In this document: positions 9,381-18,673 of the stretch, piece by piece | Layout of the letters: every line of letters begins with the position of its first letter | Position numbering within the stretch: the stretch's first letter is position 1 | NCBI GenBank assembly: GCA_965237895.1 | Contig: CBDEGR010000001.1 | Location: forward strand, 310,001 to 374,000 | Length of the DNA stretch: 64,000 bases | DNA from: CBDEGR01 sp965237895 | Lineage (GTDB): Bacteria > Acidobacteriota > Terriglobia > UBA7540 > JAPUME01 | Direction: 5' to 3' | Notes under the pieces: model-generated | What the model was told of the DNA's origin: nothing | Databases searched by the model: none | The model's input: the letters and a program-made list of their open reading frames with translations, nothing else | Position numbers and translations under genes: made by a program

Positions 9381-11387
9381 ATGCGCAAGGCTTCTTCCTG
9401 GATCAAAGCGCCTGGCACAGTGCTCAAGTCTGTGGCCGCCGCCCTTGTGGGAATGTTGGTTGCGAGCTTGGGCAGCCAGGCGTTTGCGACTGAGGCCATA
9501 AGGCATCCGATGGATCCGCTTACGGGGCTGGAATATTCAGCGGTCATTCGAGCGTTGAAGGAGGAAAACTATGTCGATGACGCCAGCCGCTTTCCCCTGA
9601 TCACCCTTGAGGAGCCCGCTAAGGCCGAGGTCTTACAATGGGAACCAGGTGATCCAGTGGCGAGGCGAGCCTTTGTCATTGTCAAGAACGGTCCTCAGAC
9701 CTTCGAGGCCGTTGTCGACCTTTCCAAGGGTAAGGTGGCCTCCTGGAAGCAGATCAAGGGCGTGCAGCCCGGCGTCCTTCTTACGGAGGAGTGGACGTCC
9801 GCCCAGCAAATCGTTCGGGCGAATGCAGACTGGCAGGCAGCCGTCCGTAAACGGGGTATTAGCAATTTCCAAGATGTGGTTTGTGTCCCGCTTACCATAG
9901 GCTACTACGGCATCGCGGAGGAAGAAGGATATCGTCTGGTCAAGGTTGCCTGTTTCGATTCTCGTGGGACCAAGAACTTTTGGGGCCGGCCCATTGAAGG
10001 TTTGATTGCTGTAGTCGACCACGACAAGCGTGAGATCGTCAGGCTCATCGACACCGGAGTTGTCCCCATCCCCAAGGCTCCGGTCCATATTGATGAGGAC
10101 TCAGTGGGCAAGCTCCGAGAACCGCCGAATCCAATCTCGATCGTACAGTCGCAGGGACCGACCTTCCAGGTTGATGGCCATGTGGTTACCTGGCAAGGGT
10201 GGCAATTCCATTTCCGCATCGATCCGCGTCTGGGTCCTGTGGTTTCAATGGTCCACTATAACGACAAGGGCAGAATGCGATCGATCCTGTACCAGGGCTC
10301 TGTATCTGAATTATTTGTCCCCTACATGGATCCGGACGTCGGGTGGTACTTCAGGACCTACATGGACGCTGGCGAGTACGGTGTGGGCAAACTTGCGGCG
10401 CCGCTCGAGCCGGGCTTGGACTGCCCGCCTAACGCCGTGTTTTTCGATACGGTCTTCGCCGACGATTGGGGGGAACCCTATAACCAGGAACGTGCTGCCT
10501 GTCTTTTCGAACGCTATACGGGGGATATCGCTTGGCGGCACTATGAAGCGGTGAACGGCCAGAGTGAAGTCCGTAGGCGGACAGACCTTGTTTTGCGTAT
10601 GATTTCTGCCATCGGGAACTATGATTACCTTTTTGATTGGGTGTTCCGTCAGGATGGAACGATTACGGTTGCCCTCGGCACCAGCGGTGTCGAACAGGTC
10701 AAGGCTGTCAGGAGCCGCACGATCGCCGACGACAAGGATGGCCATGACGCGGCCTATGGTCATATGGTTGCCGAGCACACCGTCGCGATTAACCACGACC
10801 ACTTCTTCTCTTTCCGGCTCGACTTGGATGTCGATGGCCGGCAGAATAGCTTCGTCAGCGAGCGTTTGGAAACCAAGCGGCTGGGCAAGCAAAGCCCTAG
10901 GCGCAGCGTCTGGGTGGTTGATTCGCGTGCGGTTGCCACTGAGCAAGCCGCCAAGCTGCGGATCAACCTTGAGAAGCCCGCTCTCTGGCGGGTCATCAAT
11001 CCCAACGTTATTGGGCCCCTCGGCTACCCTGTTAGCTACGAGTTAAAGCCTAAAACCAACGCGGTTTCACTACTGAGCCCGGACGATTTCCCACAGCAGC
11101 GCGCCGGCTTCACCGACTTTCATCTCTGGGTGACGCCGTACAATCCGCACGAGCGATATGCCGGTGGGACATACCCTAATCAAAGCAAGGGCGGCGACGG
11201 CCTTCCTCGCTGGACAAGCCGTAATCGGCGCATCCAGAACACTGACCTCGTGCTCTGGTACACGCTTGGATTTCACCATGTGGTCCGGGCGGAAGACTGG
11301 CCCGTACTTCCTACGGCTTGGAGCGAGTTCGAACTGAGGCCATTCGACTTCTTCCAGCGCAACCCGGCGCTTGACCTTCCAAAATAG
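9381..11387 (+). CDS. Secreted copper amine oxidase (TPQ-type primary-amine oxidase)
   Basis: 668 residues with a signal peptide (cleavage near AFA, about residue 37). It oxidises primary amines to aldehydes with release of ammonia and H2O2. The TPQ precursor tyrosine is Y414 in NYDY, the catalytic base is D329 in YMDAGEYG, and the copper ligands are H472 and H474 (NHDHF) and H633 (HHVVRAEDWP). All catalytic residues are present and the length is normal, so it should be active in the periplasm or outside. No aldehyde dehydrogenase or amine permease is adjacent. The truncated gene that follows starts 66 bases downstream. Confidence 0.95.
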   Translation: MRKASSWIKAPGTVLKSVAAALVGMLVASLGSQAFATEAIRHPMDPLTGLEYSAVIRALKEENYVDDASRFPLITLEEPAKAEVLQWEPGDPVARRAFVIVKNGPQTFEAVVDLSKGKVASWKQIKGVQPGVLLTEEWTSAQQIVRANADWQAAVRKRGISNFQDVVCVPLTIGYYGIAEEEGYRLVKVACFDSRGTKNFWGRPIEGLIAVVDHDKREIVRLIDTGVVPIPKAPVHIDEDSVGKLREPPNPISIVQSQGPTFQVDGHVVTWQGWQFHFRIDPRLGPVVSMVHYNDKGRMRSILYQGSVSELFVPYMDPDVGWYFRTYMDAGEYGVGKLAAPLEPGLDCPPNAVFFDTVFADDWGEPYNQERAACLFERYTGDIAWRHYEAVNGQSEVRRRTDLVLRMISAIGNYDYLFDWVFRQDGTITVALGTSGVEQVKAVRSRTIADDKDGHDAAYGHMVAEHTVAINHDHFFSFRLDLDVDGRQNSFVSERLETKRLGKQSPRRSVWVVDSRAVATEQAAKLRINLEKPALWRVINPNVIGPLGYPVSYELKPKTNAVSLLSPDDFPQQRAGFTDFHLWVTPYNPHERYAGGTYPNQSKGGDGLPRWTSRNRRIQNTDLVLWYTLGFHHVVRAEDWPVLPTAWSEFELRPFDFFQRNPALDLPK

Positions 11388-11453
11388 TCACGAGGACGGG
11401 ATGGCGCACGAGCGAACAGGCACGGGGGCGCATAGTTACTCAAAGAGGCTAAC

Positions 11454-11875
11454 ATGCGATTTCGACGCAAGCCGCAGCGACGAGGCGTAGCTTTGTTGCT
11501 AGCGGCGGTTCTAGCCTTTGCCTCCGGCCTGTTCGCAAAGGAAACAGGCACGCTCAGAGGGTAAATTCGCGGGCCGCGCGGAGTCGCGGTCCCCCGCGCC
11601 ACGGTCGAGCTCGTCGACCCTGGATCCGGCAATCGTTTCACCACCACGAGCAATGAGGCAGGTGAGTACGCGATCTCGGGAGTGTCACCCGGGAACTATC
11701 GTGTGGAGGTTAGTCTTTTTGGCTTCCGCAAAGTGGTGCGTGAGCAGGTGAGTTTTTCCGGCAGCCAGGCCTTGCACTTGGATTTCGAGCTGAAGCTGGC
11801 TACGCCAGAAAAACTGGCCCGAAGTCCATCGGCAGGGCCAACAAAGGGAGGGTCCGGGCTGGGATCGGCTGAAGA
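11454..11875 (+). pseudogene. Carboxypeptidase-regulatory-domain protein (TonB-receptor N-terminus), broken
   Basis: A start with signal peptide (MRFRRKPQRRGVALLLAA) leads into a regulatory-like beta-sandwich: GVAVPRATVELVDPGSG, then GEYAISGVSPGNYRVEV. This is the N-terminal plug-side domain of Oar-like TonB receptors. A TAA stop interrupts the frame at 11562-11564 (codon 37). About residue 140 the sequence changes to the antisense of the next gene, so the barrel is lost. It is a truncated, dead copy joined to a second truncated gene. Confidence 0.75.
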
Positions 11876-12496
11876 CGACGCCCAGGCTGCGGAGGTCAGC
11901 GTCAGCGTGCGCAAATCCCGCCGCCGCCCGGAAGACAAAATTTCCGGGTACCGTCTCAAGTCTTGTTGAAGATTCGGGTCCAGCAGCTTCACCGAACCGA
12001 CATCGGAAAGAAGGACGTTCTTGAGCTCACCGTTCGAAAGTAGCAAGCTCGCCTGCGTGGCTTCCCGATGCTCGTCCAGTTGAATCTTGCATGTGCCGAC
12101 CACAGCTCCTTCAATGGTGTTGGCTCCTGCCGTGAGGCGCACCTGTGCGCCCTTCAACTGGTCGAGCAGCACGCCGATGTCGGCTCCGGAAGCGAGCTTA
12201 AAGGGAAACTGCGCGAGCAGCCTCTCGCTCGACTCGCTGGCGTCATAATTCACCGCCGATACCTTGCCACCGCGACGGTCGATTATCGTGAGCGATTTTA
12301 ACACATCGCTCATCTGGTCTGCCTTGAACGTCAACCGGACGATTTGGTTCCGTGCCACCTGGCCTTGCCGCTCGAAATAGCCTACCCCGTTCTTGTAGAG
12401 AATGACTCTTCGGATGGGCAGCTCGCCATCCTCGGCCGCCCGCAGGGCCGAAACAGTAGCCAGACAGAGAAAAACTCCAACCAATACCTTCTTCAT
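11696..12496 (-). pseudogene. DUF4139-type protein, N-terminal part only, fused to foreign 3' sequence
   Basis: The first about 205 residues have a signal peptide and the acidobacterial DUF4140/DUF4139 family start (LYKNGVGYFERQG, MSDVLKSLTIIDR, LDQLKGAQV). The family is usually over 500 residues. After GRRRDLRTLTL, near 11880, the frame becomes the antisense of the carboxypeptidase-domain fragment and runs to a chance stop at 11696. So both genes were cut and joined tail to tail. The native part is about 11880-12496. Confidence 0.75.
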
Positions 12497-12626
12497 CTTT
12501 TGCCTCCTGGGGATAATGCCCTCTCCCGGGTGTGATGCACCGCTCTGCCGCGCCGTTGCCGCATGAGTCGCATTCTAATTCGCTCTGAGCTTCGAGACCA
12601 GTTGTATTAAAACGCAACTTCTTACC

Positions 12627-12788
12627 ATGGGTCGCTATAAGAACGAACCCACTAAACTTGCGCTTTCCGAGGCCCTCAAGAAACTCCGGGAGAGTCGCTG
12701 GGAAGAAGCGGCAGCGGATTTTCGACGCCGTCTTGAAACCGAGGCCGATAACGTGGATTTGCGCTTGAATCTGTTGGTAGGCATCTGA
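12627..12788 (+). pseudogene. Short TPR-like fragment
   Basis: A 53-residue frame: MGRYKNEPTKLALSEALKKL, a tryptophan-containing helix pair, then a stop at 12786. The helix pair RWEEAAADFRRRLET resembles one tetratricopeptide unit. It probably is the start of a lost TPR gene. Confidence 0.4.
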
Positions 12789-12869
12789 AGTTGTTCACCG
12801 AGAAGATTGAGGTTAGCGGTTTGGAGGGGCTGCCAGAGCGATTGGCTGAAGCCAGGAAGAGAAAGAATG

Positions 12870-13060
12870 CCAATATCTGAGGTACAGTATAAGCTGGAAA
12901 TTATTTCCCCGGAGCGAAGGTTCCTGGACGAGGGCCTCGGTATCGCCGTGGATGCTTCTAGGAACGCCTATGTTACGGGCTTTACCGATTCCACTTTTTT
13001 CCCGACGATGAGTGCGGTCCAACCCAGTCACGGTGGCGGCATCAGCTACTGGGGTCATCC
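12870..13060 (+). pseudogene. SBBP beta-propeller repeat fragment
   Basis: EGLGIAVDASRNAYVTGFTD followed by FPTMSAVQPSHGGG is one SBBP repeat, normally found many times in large secreted acidobacterial proteins. Here only one unit survives, ending near the start of the converging dehydratase gene. It has no start or stop of its own. Confidence 0.65.
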
Positions 13061-13090
13061 GCTGAAGATGTTCCGCTGGCCAGGCAGTCG

Positions 13091-14266
13091 TCACTGGTTA
13101 GGAAGAAAAAATCTCCTGCCGTCTCTCACATCCGTTTTCTCGTACGCACTCACGTAACCTTTCTGTAGGTATGCCTGGTGGTATTTGCCCAGCTTTTCCA
13201 GGTCAAGCTCGATGCCTAGCCCGGGGGAATCATCTATGGTGATGGACCCGCCTTCGATCCTGACGGGGTGCTTGACCACATCGTCGGCCAGCATGTGATG
13301 GTAGGTCTGATGAGCATAGATGCAGGCCGGACTCACGCAGAGGAGCTGGAGGGCCGCTCGCGTAGCGATGGAGAGGGGAGCAAAGCTGTGATACACGAGA
13401 GGGATACGAGCTGTTTCGCACATCGCCGCGGCCCGCTGAAAGTTAGCAATGCCGCCCGCCTGCCAGGGATCAGTCATGATCACGTCAGCAGCAGCGGAAC
13501 GGAGAAGATCGAGGACGTCCCAATTTAGCCAACTGCTTTGATTGGCCGCCAGCGGAATTGGAGAGCGACGTCGTAGTTCGGCCATTTCTTGGATGGATCG
13601 CATAGGGATGGGTTGCTCGATATATTGCAAGTTAAGATGCTTGAGCGCGTGCGCCATGCGCAAGGCCGTGCCGGGGGTCCAGGCTTCGTTGGCATCGACG
13701 CGAATTTGAACTTGCTTGCCGCCCCCGCGACGGAGGGCCTCAGCCGCGGCGATGTCGCGCTCCATCTCAAGGCCAACCTTAGTGTAAAGAGTCGTGAAAC
13801 CTTGCGCGGCCATCCTTCGCGCGTCTCTTTCGATGTTCGCCGGGGTGGTGTGCTGCACAAATCCCATGATCGGCACATGAGAGCGGATCGCTCCGCCCAG
13901 CAACGCGTGGATGGGCACCCCGAGAGATTTCCCGAGAATGTCCCAGCACGCAATCTCGATTCCTGCAAGCGCAGCATTGCCGACGTAAGGAAAACTGCAC
14001 CATCCCCCAAAACTTTGTATATCCAACCAGCGACGGTGAATTTGCCGCGGATCGTGCCCCACGAGAATTCGGGAAACGGACTCAATCGCAGCAAGGGTCA
14101 CTTCGGGCGATGGAGCAGGAATGGATTCACCGATGCCCACGAGCCCCTCATCAGTGATGACCTCCACGACGATGGCGGTGACACCACGGCGTATTCCCTG
14201 CGACCAGATTTCTGGTTCTGCGAAGTCAATTGTTACGGGCGTTGCTTTGACAGTTTCTATTTTCAT
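13091..14266 (-). CDS. Mandelate racemase/muconate lactonizing enzyme family dehydratase
   Basis: 391 residues. The capping domain (MKIETVKATPVTIDFAEPE) is similar to that of the gene at 6259-7464, but the barrel differs: the lysine motif is TKVG, followed by DANEAW, EQP, AANQSS, TDPWQAGG and YHSFAP. This is the mandelate racemase subgroup layout, with an Asp-His pair replacing the HSD of the glucarate group. Substrate is unknown; acid sugars or aromatic hydroxy acids are typical. It is not linked in an operon with its neighbours, which are fragments. Confidence 0.86.
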   Translation of the reverse strand: MKIETVKATPVTIDFAEPEIWSQGIRRGVTAIVVEVITDEGLVGIGESIPAPSPEVTLAAIESVSRILVGHDPRQIHRRWLDIQSFGGWCSFPYVGNAALAGIEIACWDILGKSLGVPIHALLGGAIRSHVPIMGFVQHTTPANIERDARRMAAQGFTTLYTKVGLEMERDIAAAEALRRGGGKQVQIRVDANEAWTPGTALRMAHALKHLNLQYIEQPIPMRSIQEMAELRRRSPIPLAANQSSWLNWDVLDLLRSAAADVIMTDPWQAGGIANFQRAAAMCETARIPLVYHSFAPLSIATRAALQLLCVSPACIYAHQTYHHMLADDVVKHPVRIEGGSITIDDSPGLGIELDLEKLGKYHQAYLQKGYVSAYEKTDVRDGRRFFLPNQ

Positions 14267-14306
14267 CGAAAACCTACTCCAAAATAGCGGTTTCTATTCT
14301 CGTGCC

Positions 14307-14411
14307 ATGATGGAAGACTGGGAGGAGCGTAAGCCTTCAATTGTATTTGGCTGCGACGACATTGAGGCGACTCACCGCGACCTTTCCGGACACGCCGTGA
14401 CGTTCCGATAA
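14307..14411 (+). pseudogene. Possible glyoxalase/VOC protein fragment
   Basis: A 34-residue frame with FGCDDIEATHRDLSGHAVTF resembles one beta-alpha unit of VOC-fold enzymes. Too short for a firm assignment. Confidence 0.3.
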
Positions 14412-14783
14412 AACGATTCAAGTCAATCACGGGCCTCAGCCTTCTCGGGGTCCCAGGATTCGGATATGGGCGACTCAATCCCGATTATCTGAAACTGAGA
14501 CAACTCCTAGCCGATGAAGAGGATGCAAAACATCTGTATCAAGCGATTCGGAACGGTATCTAGGTATTCTTGACAACCGACGTTCAAACGATTCTCCGGA
14601 AGCGAGCTGTGGTGGAGAAATTATTCTCGATCAAGCTTCGAAGTCCAATGAAGTTCATGCTCGAATGGGCCTCGAAAATACACACCAGCGGTTCTTCTCC
14701 CTCGGTTTAACAAGCGACTGCACCTGACGGCCGCTGGTGAATCGTCGTGCGGCCCCGTGTAAATTCACCAATCAACCAAGCGC
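14412..14783. other. Intergenic with an unrecognised coding-like tail
   Basis: A short frame ending near 14564 reads GFGYGRLNPDYLKLRQLLAD and then a stop. It looks like the 3' end of a lost gene, but I do not recognise the family. The remainder shows nothing. Confidence 0.35.
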
Positions 14784-15290
14784 CTACAATCCCTCTTTAG
14801 CAGGTTCTTGCTTCGCTGCAATCGCGACGTTGGTACCTACGGCCAAAAACTTCCTTTCATTTTCAGCTACAGACACCGGGGCCCCTGAAGCTCGTTGCAA
14901 GGCCAAGATCATTGCCCTGTAATTCTTCTTATCGCCTTGGAGTAATACGCCCTCCTTCTTGTTATCGGAGGTTTTGTACTCAACGCCGATGTAGTGCAAG
15001 CGAGTTTTATGAAAGAGGCCGAAAAGAGCTAAAGGAAGTAGGAGCACTCCCAATGCAACCATCGTCCCAACTCGGCGATGGGCCTCTTGGCCGTAACTCA
15101 AACCGGTTACTAAGGAAGGGTCGATTTTTACAACTTGCCCGTCCTTCAACGCCAGGGTGATGGCGTCTAAGGAAACACTTAGGCGGTTCCCCCAATCTTT
15201 CGGTTTTACGTTGGCAGAGAGCGTTCCACCGGTATAGCGCACTTTATTGAAGGTGTTGCTTTGAGCGTAAGCTACAAGAACATAGCTCAA
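14784..15290 (-). CDS. Conserved acidobacterial hypothetical protein with one membrane segment
   Basis: 168 residues from a TTG start. It reads NTFNKVRYTGGTL and GLSYGQEAHRRVGTMVALG, followed by a hydrophobic stretch (LLLPLALFGLF) and HKTRLHYIGVEY. The pattern recurs in hypothetical proteins I associate with Acidobacteriota, which usually begin with a signal peptide. Here the peptide is cut to AYAQS, so the 5' end may be lost or the true start altered. The function is unknown; envelope location is likely. Confidence 0.6.
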   Translation of the reverse strand: MSYVLVAYAQSNTFNKVRYTGGTLSANVKPKDWGNRLSVSLDAITLALKDGQVVKIDPSLVTGLSYGQEAHRRVGTMVALGVLLLPLALFGLFHKTRLHYIGVEYKTSDNKKEGVLLQGDKKNYRAMILALQRASGAPVSVAENERKFLAVGTNVAIAAKQEPAKEGL

Positions 15291-15426
15291 GAAACCCTCA
15301 ATATGCTGGCGTGTGATTTTTATTTCACACCCCCCCCTTAAGGTTTCAGTGTAGAGAACGGATTCATTGATAGTGTAGCATTACTTCTAGGACAACCTAA
15401 ATTTCTGTGACGGCCGAAATTATCGG

Positions 15427-15846
15427 ATGGAAATATTTCCCAACAGCAAACAGGATAAAGTCGTCCCGGAATCTTTCCGGATTATTTTGAGGCTTTATCT
15501 CCGCCGTCCAGAATCAAAGTCGCTGGCGCCCGATGGGAGTCACTGTCTCGCGGATACGCAAGGTTTGCTCGGGCGATCTTCAATTGTCGCGGGGCAGATT
15601 ATCCCAGTAGGCAAAGAAACAGACCGACGTTGGGAACAAGGGGAGGACATGAGCATGCTGGATTCCAAGGTATTGGAGTACCGACCATCCGGCAAGATGG
15701 TGGTCGCTGACCTGACTTTGAGGAATGAAATAGCCCAGCAGGGAGTGCGTGAACTAATGCGTAAGACCGGACTCAGCCAGCAAACCATTGAGGCGATCCG
15801 CGCGGGGGGGGGTGGGGTGAGCGCGGTGAATGTTGAACGACCCTAA
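15427..15846 (+). pseudogene. Helix-turn-helix-like gene truncated by repeat B
   Basis: The frame runs 139 codons. Residues 100-130 (GVRELMRKTGLSQQTIEAIR) look like a helix-turn-helix. At about 15799 the repeat B sequence begins and supplies a run of glycines and the stop. The original C-terminus is therefore missing. The N-terminal half is not recognised. Confidence 0.45.
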
Positions 15847-15949
15847 TCGCGGTAAACTCCGACCTTGCCCCCCTCGGCGCCCGTGACCTGTGGCTCCCTC
15901 AGGGTGATGGTGGGGGTGTAGTACTTTTCCCCTTCGTATAGCCTACCCC
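15799..15949 (-). repeat. Dispersed repeat family B, copy 1
   Basis: About 150 bp almost identical to 18674-18826 and partly present at 62587-62667. On the minus strand it encodes the C-terminal-looking peptide GRLYEGEKYYTPTITL, then REPQVTGAEGGKVGVYRD and a stop. The family of the parent protein is not recognised. The poly-G run at 15802-15811 marks its left edge. Confidence 0.8.
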
Positions 15950-16062
15950 CCGTTCGCGTTGACTTGCCAGACAATGCGATCTAAGATGGCTGCCCAGGGG
16001 AAGATTCCTCTTTATTTTCATCGATCTTCCCACAGACTCTCATTCATTAGAGGAGACGCTTC

Positions 16063-16551
16063 ATGTTCATTCGACAACGCATTGACCGAGTGGCGCACCA
16101 AGCCCTCCCTTATGCCTTGTTCCTCTCGTTAGGCTACCTGGTGGCGCTACAATGGAACCATGTTTCTGCTCACGAACGGCCGGGTAGGGAAGAAGCGAGA
16201 AGGGATATGGAATCAAAAAAGGGGACGGCAAAACGCTACGGCCGGGTTCTTAAACTTCGACCGGAAGCCAGAGAGAAATATATCGAGTATCATGCTAACG
16301 TCTGGCCGGAAATGCTCCGGTTAATTCACCGGTACAACATCCGCAACTACTCGATCTTCCTCAAGGATGATACGCTATTTGCCTACTTCGAGTATGTGGG
16401 GAAAGATTTCGAAGCGGATATGGCCAAAATAGCCGCCGATCCCAAGAGCCAGGAATGGGAGGCTATCATGAAGCCCATGCAGCAACCCATTCCCACTCGT
16501 AAGGAAGGGGAGTGGTGGGCCATGATGCAAGAGGTGTTTCACACCGATTGA
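16063..16551 (+). CDS. L-rhamnose mutarotase family protein with N-terminal membrane anchor
   Basis: 162 residues. Residues about 55-160 match RhaM: RYGRVLKLRPEAREKYIEYH, NVWPEMLRLI and FAYFEYVG, which include the pocket His, Trp and Tyr residues of the dimeric alpha/beta barrel. RhaM interconverts the anomers of rhamnose and is normally about 104 residues and cytosolic. Here an extra 50 residues contain a hydrophobic helix (ALFLSLGYLVALQW), which suggests export or anchoring. A cytosolic alternative start is ATG at 16207. No rhamnose catabolic genes are adjacent. Confidence 0.82.
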   Translation: MFIRQRIDRVAHQALPYALFLSLGYLVALQWNHVSAHERPGREEARRDMESKKGTAKRYGRVLKLRPEAREKYIEYHANVWPEMLRLIHRYNIRNYSIFLKDDTLFAYFEYVGKDFEADMAKIAADPKSQEWEAIMKPMQQPIPTRKEGEWWAMMQEVFHTD

Positions 16552-17094
16552 GCCCTGCTTGCCTTACCCCAGGTCCACAGAGACGCGCCGGGCCTCCGAT
16601 GCGTGGGTTCAGTTCGCGGAAAGGGCGTTATATGACCGGTTGGCCGTTCCGCTGACTGGTCTGGTCTGTTTCCCTCCTCCGGCCTGAATTCCAAAATTCC
16701 AAAAATTTGATTTATAAGGTTCCCCCTGTCCAGCGGGTCCTATCCGGCTCAATGCGCCCAGCCCCCTACCCCCTTCGTCCTTTGAACCGCCCACACATTT
16801 ACCCGGCCTCTGCCGTACAGGCCCACTTAGCGAGTAAATTTTCGTCCGTTTCCTCAGGGGGTACCCTTACCCCTACCTCGGCCGCAGCGATTGAAATTTG
16901 GCCGCCAGACCCCTCTCTGTTACGGGGGTTGAACGATTTCTCGCAAGGGTCCGTGACCCGGACCGGCGTCATATTCGGTAAATCGGACTTTGGTGGGGAA
17001 TGGGCCATGGAAATTATTTCCAATCCGCTTAGGCGGACCGGCCCGCCTCGCCGTACCGCTCCCCCAACGCCAGCGCCGAGAAGGCAAGACGCCT
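16552..17094. other. Intergenic, no gene recognised
   Basis: About 540 bases with biased pyrimidine-rich composition and no conserved frame. No RNA structure was recognised. It ends in an IS3 fragment. Confidence 0.45.
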
Positions 17095-17165
17095 GAAGGA
17101 GGACGATATGGCTACCGGAGGATCACAGCTTTGCTGCGGAGTGCGGGCTGGGAAGTGGGCAAGGA
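17095..17165 (+). pseudogene. IS3-family OrfB fragment
   Basis: GRYGYRRITALLRSAGWEVGK corresponds to the N-terminal HTH part of OrfB, and the complete element near 61695 has the matching segment GRYGYRRVTALLRRAGW. Only about 23 codons remain. Confidence 0.7.
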
Positions 17166-17175
17166 CCGGGGTTTT

Positions 17176-18447
17176 TCATTCTTCTAATTTTTCCAGTCGA
17201 TACAGATGGCTCGCGCTCCGAATGAAAATCGACCCGCCTGAGACGGCCATTGAGGCTAGAGTATAGCCATCAAGGCGATTGGTAGCTAGTTTCCTGAATT
17301 CTTTGGCTGGTTCTATCACCACTGTCTCTCCGTCCTCGCTGAGGAAATAGAGGCGACCATCTGCATAAATGGGCGAGGCTGAGTAGTTGCCTCCGAGCCG
17401 TTGCTGCCAGTGTATCTTTCCGCTCACCGCGTCTACACAGGACGCAATCCCCATGTCGCTGACCATGTAGAGTTCATCTCCGACTAGCAGTGGCGAGGGT
17501 GTCAGGGACACCCCTCGTTTCAGGCTCCAAGCAACATGAGTGTCCGTCACGTCTCCCTGGCCATCTGGGCGAACGGCCAAGAGCACCGCTTTCTTAAATC
17601 CGGAGCAGATAAAGACCAATCCGCGCCCGTAAACGGGGCGTGGAACATTGGAGTATCCTTTTCCGTACCGAATCCACCAGATTTCCTTGCCGGTCCGTGG
17701 ATCATAAGAGATGGCGCGATGCGCTCCTGGGCTGATAACCTGGGGCTTCCCATTCACTTCGATAATCAACGGAGTCGCGTAGGCCTGATATCCCTGGCGA
17801 GGACTCTTCCATCGTATCTGGCCCGTGCGCTTATCTAATGCCACGACAAACTGGATATCGGAACCATCACAGTTAATAACCATTAGATCATCAAACAGCA
17901 CGGGCGAACCGCCCGGACCATGGGGGTGATTGTATTTAAGCTCCTGCGTCTTCCACAGAATTTCTCCGGAACCGTTGATGCAAGCTGTGCCATGGGAGCC
18001 GAAATGAAGATAAACTCGATCCGGCTCCAAAATCGGAGTAGGAGAGGCATGACTATTCTTCTTATGAATGGGACCCGGATCGGATAGATGAAATACCTCT
18101 ACATTGTGCAAAATCCGCCCAGTGTCTTGGTCCAGGCAAATCGCACGCAACGACCGACCTTCTTCCATTGCGGTGGTCAACCAGATGCGGTCGCCAAGAA
18201 CGGTTGGAGAAGACCACCCGTTTCCTGGGACAATAACTTTCCAACGAACGTTTTTTGTCTCGCTCCATGTCAGTGGGAGGGCCTTCTCCTGAGAGTGGCC
18301 TTGGCCGGTGGGTCCACGAAACTCGGTCCAATCCTCAGCACGCGGAACAACAGGCGAGGAGAGCATCATCAAAACAACTGGTAAGAACAACGTGAGAAGG
18401 AATACGCGTGATATAGCTACAGCTTTTTCTCCTCTTATTCTTTGCAT
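17176..18447 (-). CDS. Secreted PQQ-type beta-propeller protein
   Basis: 423 residues with a signal peptide (FLLTLFLPVVLMMLSS). The body is a series of propeller blades with A/G-x-D-x-x-T/S-G-x-x-x-W motifs: DQDTGRILHN, DKRTGQIRWK, DPRTGKEIWW, DAVSGKIHWQ. It begins WTEFRGPTGQGHS, the usual start of planctomycete and acidobacterial secreted PQQ-like proteins that are not true dehydrogenases. No PQQ-binding dehydrogenase residues are seen, so it is probably a binding or scaffold protein. Repeat A copy 2, with a promoter-like core, lies 4 bases upstream of the start codon. Confidence 0.85.
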   Translation of the reverse strand: MQRIRGEKAVAISRVFLLTLFLPVVLMMLSSPVVPRAEDWTEFRGPTGQGHSQEKALPLTWSETKNVRWKVIVPGNGWSSPTVLGDRIWLTTAMEEGRSLRAICLDQDTGRILHNVEVFHLSDPGPIHKKNSHASPTPILEPDRVYLHFGSHGTACINGSGEILWKTQELKYNHPHGPGGSPVLFDDLMVINCDGSDIQFVVALDKRTGQIRWKSPRQGYQAYATPLIIEVNGKPQVISPGAHRAISYDPRTGKEIWWIRYGKGYSNVPRPVYGRGLVFICSGFKKAVLLAVRPDGQGDVTDTHVAWSLKRGVSLTPSPLLVGDELYMVSDMGIASCVDAVSGKIHWQQRLGGNYSASPIYADGRLYFLSEDGETVVIEPAKEFRKLATNRLDGYTLASMAVSGGSIFIRSASHLYRLEKLEE

Positions 18448-18450
18448 TAG

Positions 18451-18560
18451 CCGGAATTTCCGTTTTCAACTTTGCCTTTGCGCACAATCATACGCCAGTC
18501 GCCCTCTTGTGCCAAGTTCACCTCCCCATGGCCGCGATGGGGGAAATCCCGGCTCGTTGT
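18451..18560 (-). repeat. Dispersed repeat family A, copy 2
   Basis: Read on the minus strand it matches copy 3 (31984-32090) closely over about 105 bp. The promoter-like core is TTGGCA (18515-18510), 17 bp, TATGAT (18492-18487). Transcription would start near 18480, leaving a short leader before the ATG at 18447. Confidence 0.8.
18487..18515 (-). promoter_or_regulatory. Candidate sigma-70 promoter for the PQQ-type propeller gene
   Basis: TTGGCA and TATGAT, each five of six to consensus, with optimal 17 bp spacing. The same elements are kept in the other repeat A copies. No start-site data exist. Confidence 0.55.
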
Positions 18561-18673
18561 GGCTATTTTTCTCCACTTGTCTGGTTTGTCTCCAGCTTCC
18601 ACTCAAGGGAGCCTCCCTTTAAAACTCTTCAATAGAAATAGCGGATGGGTAGGCAGACCATCCCAGGGCAGCC

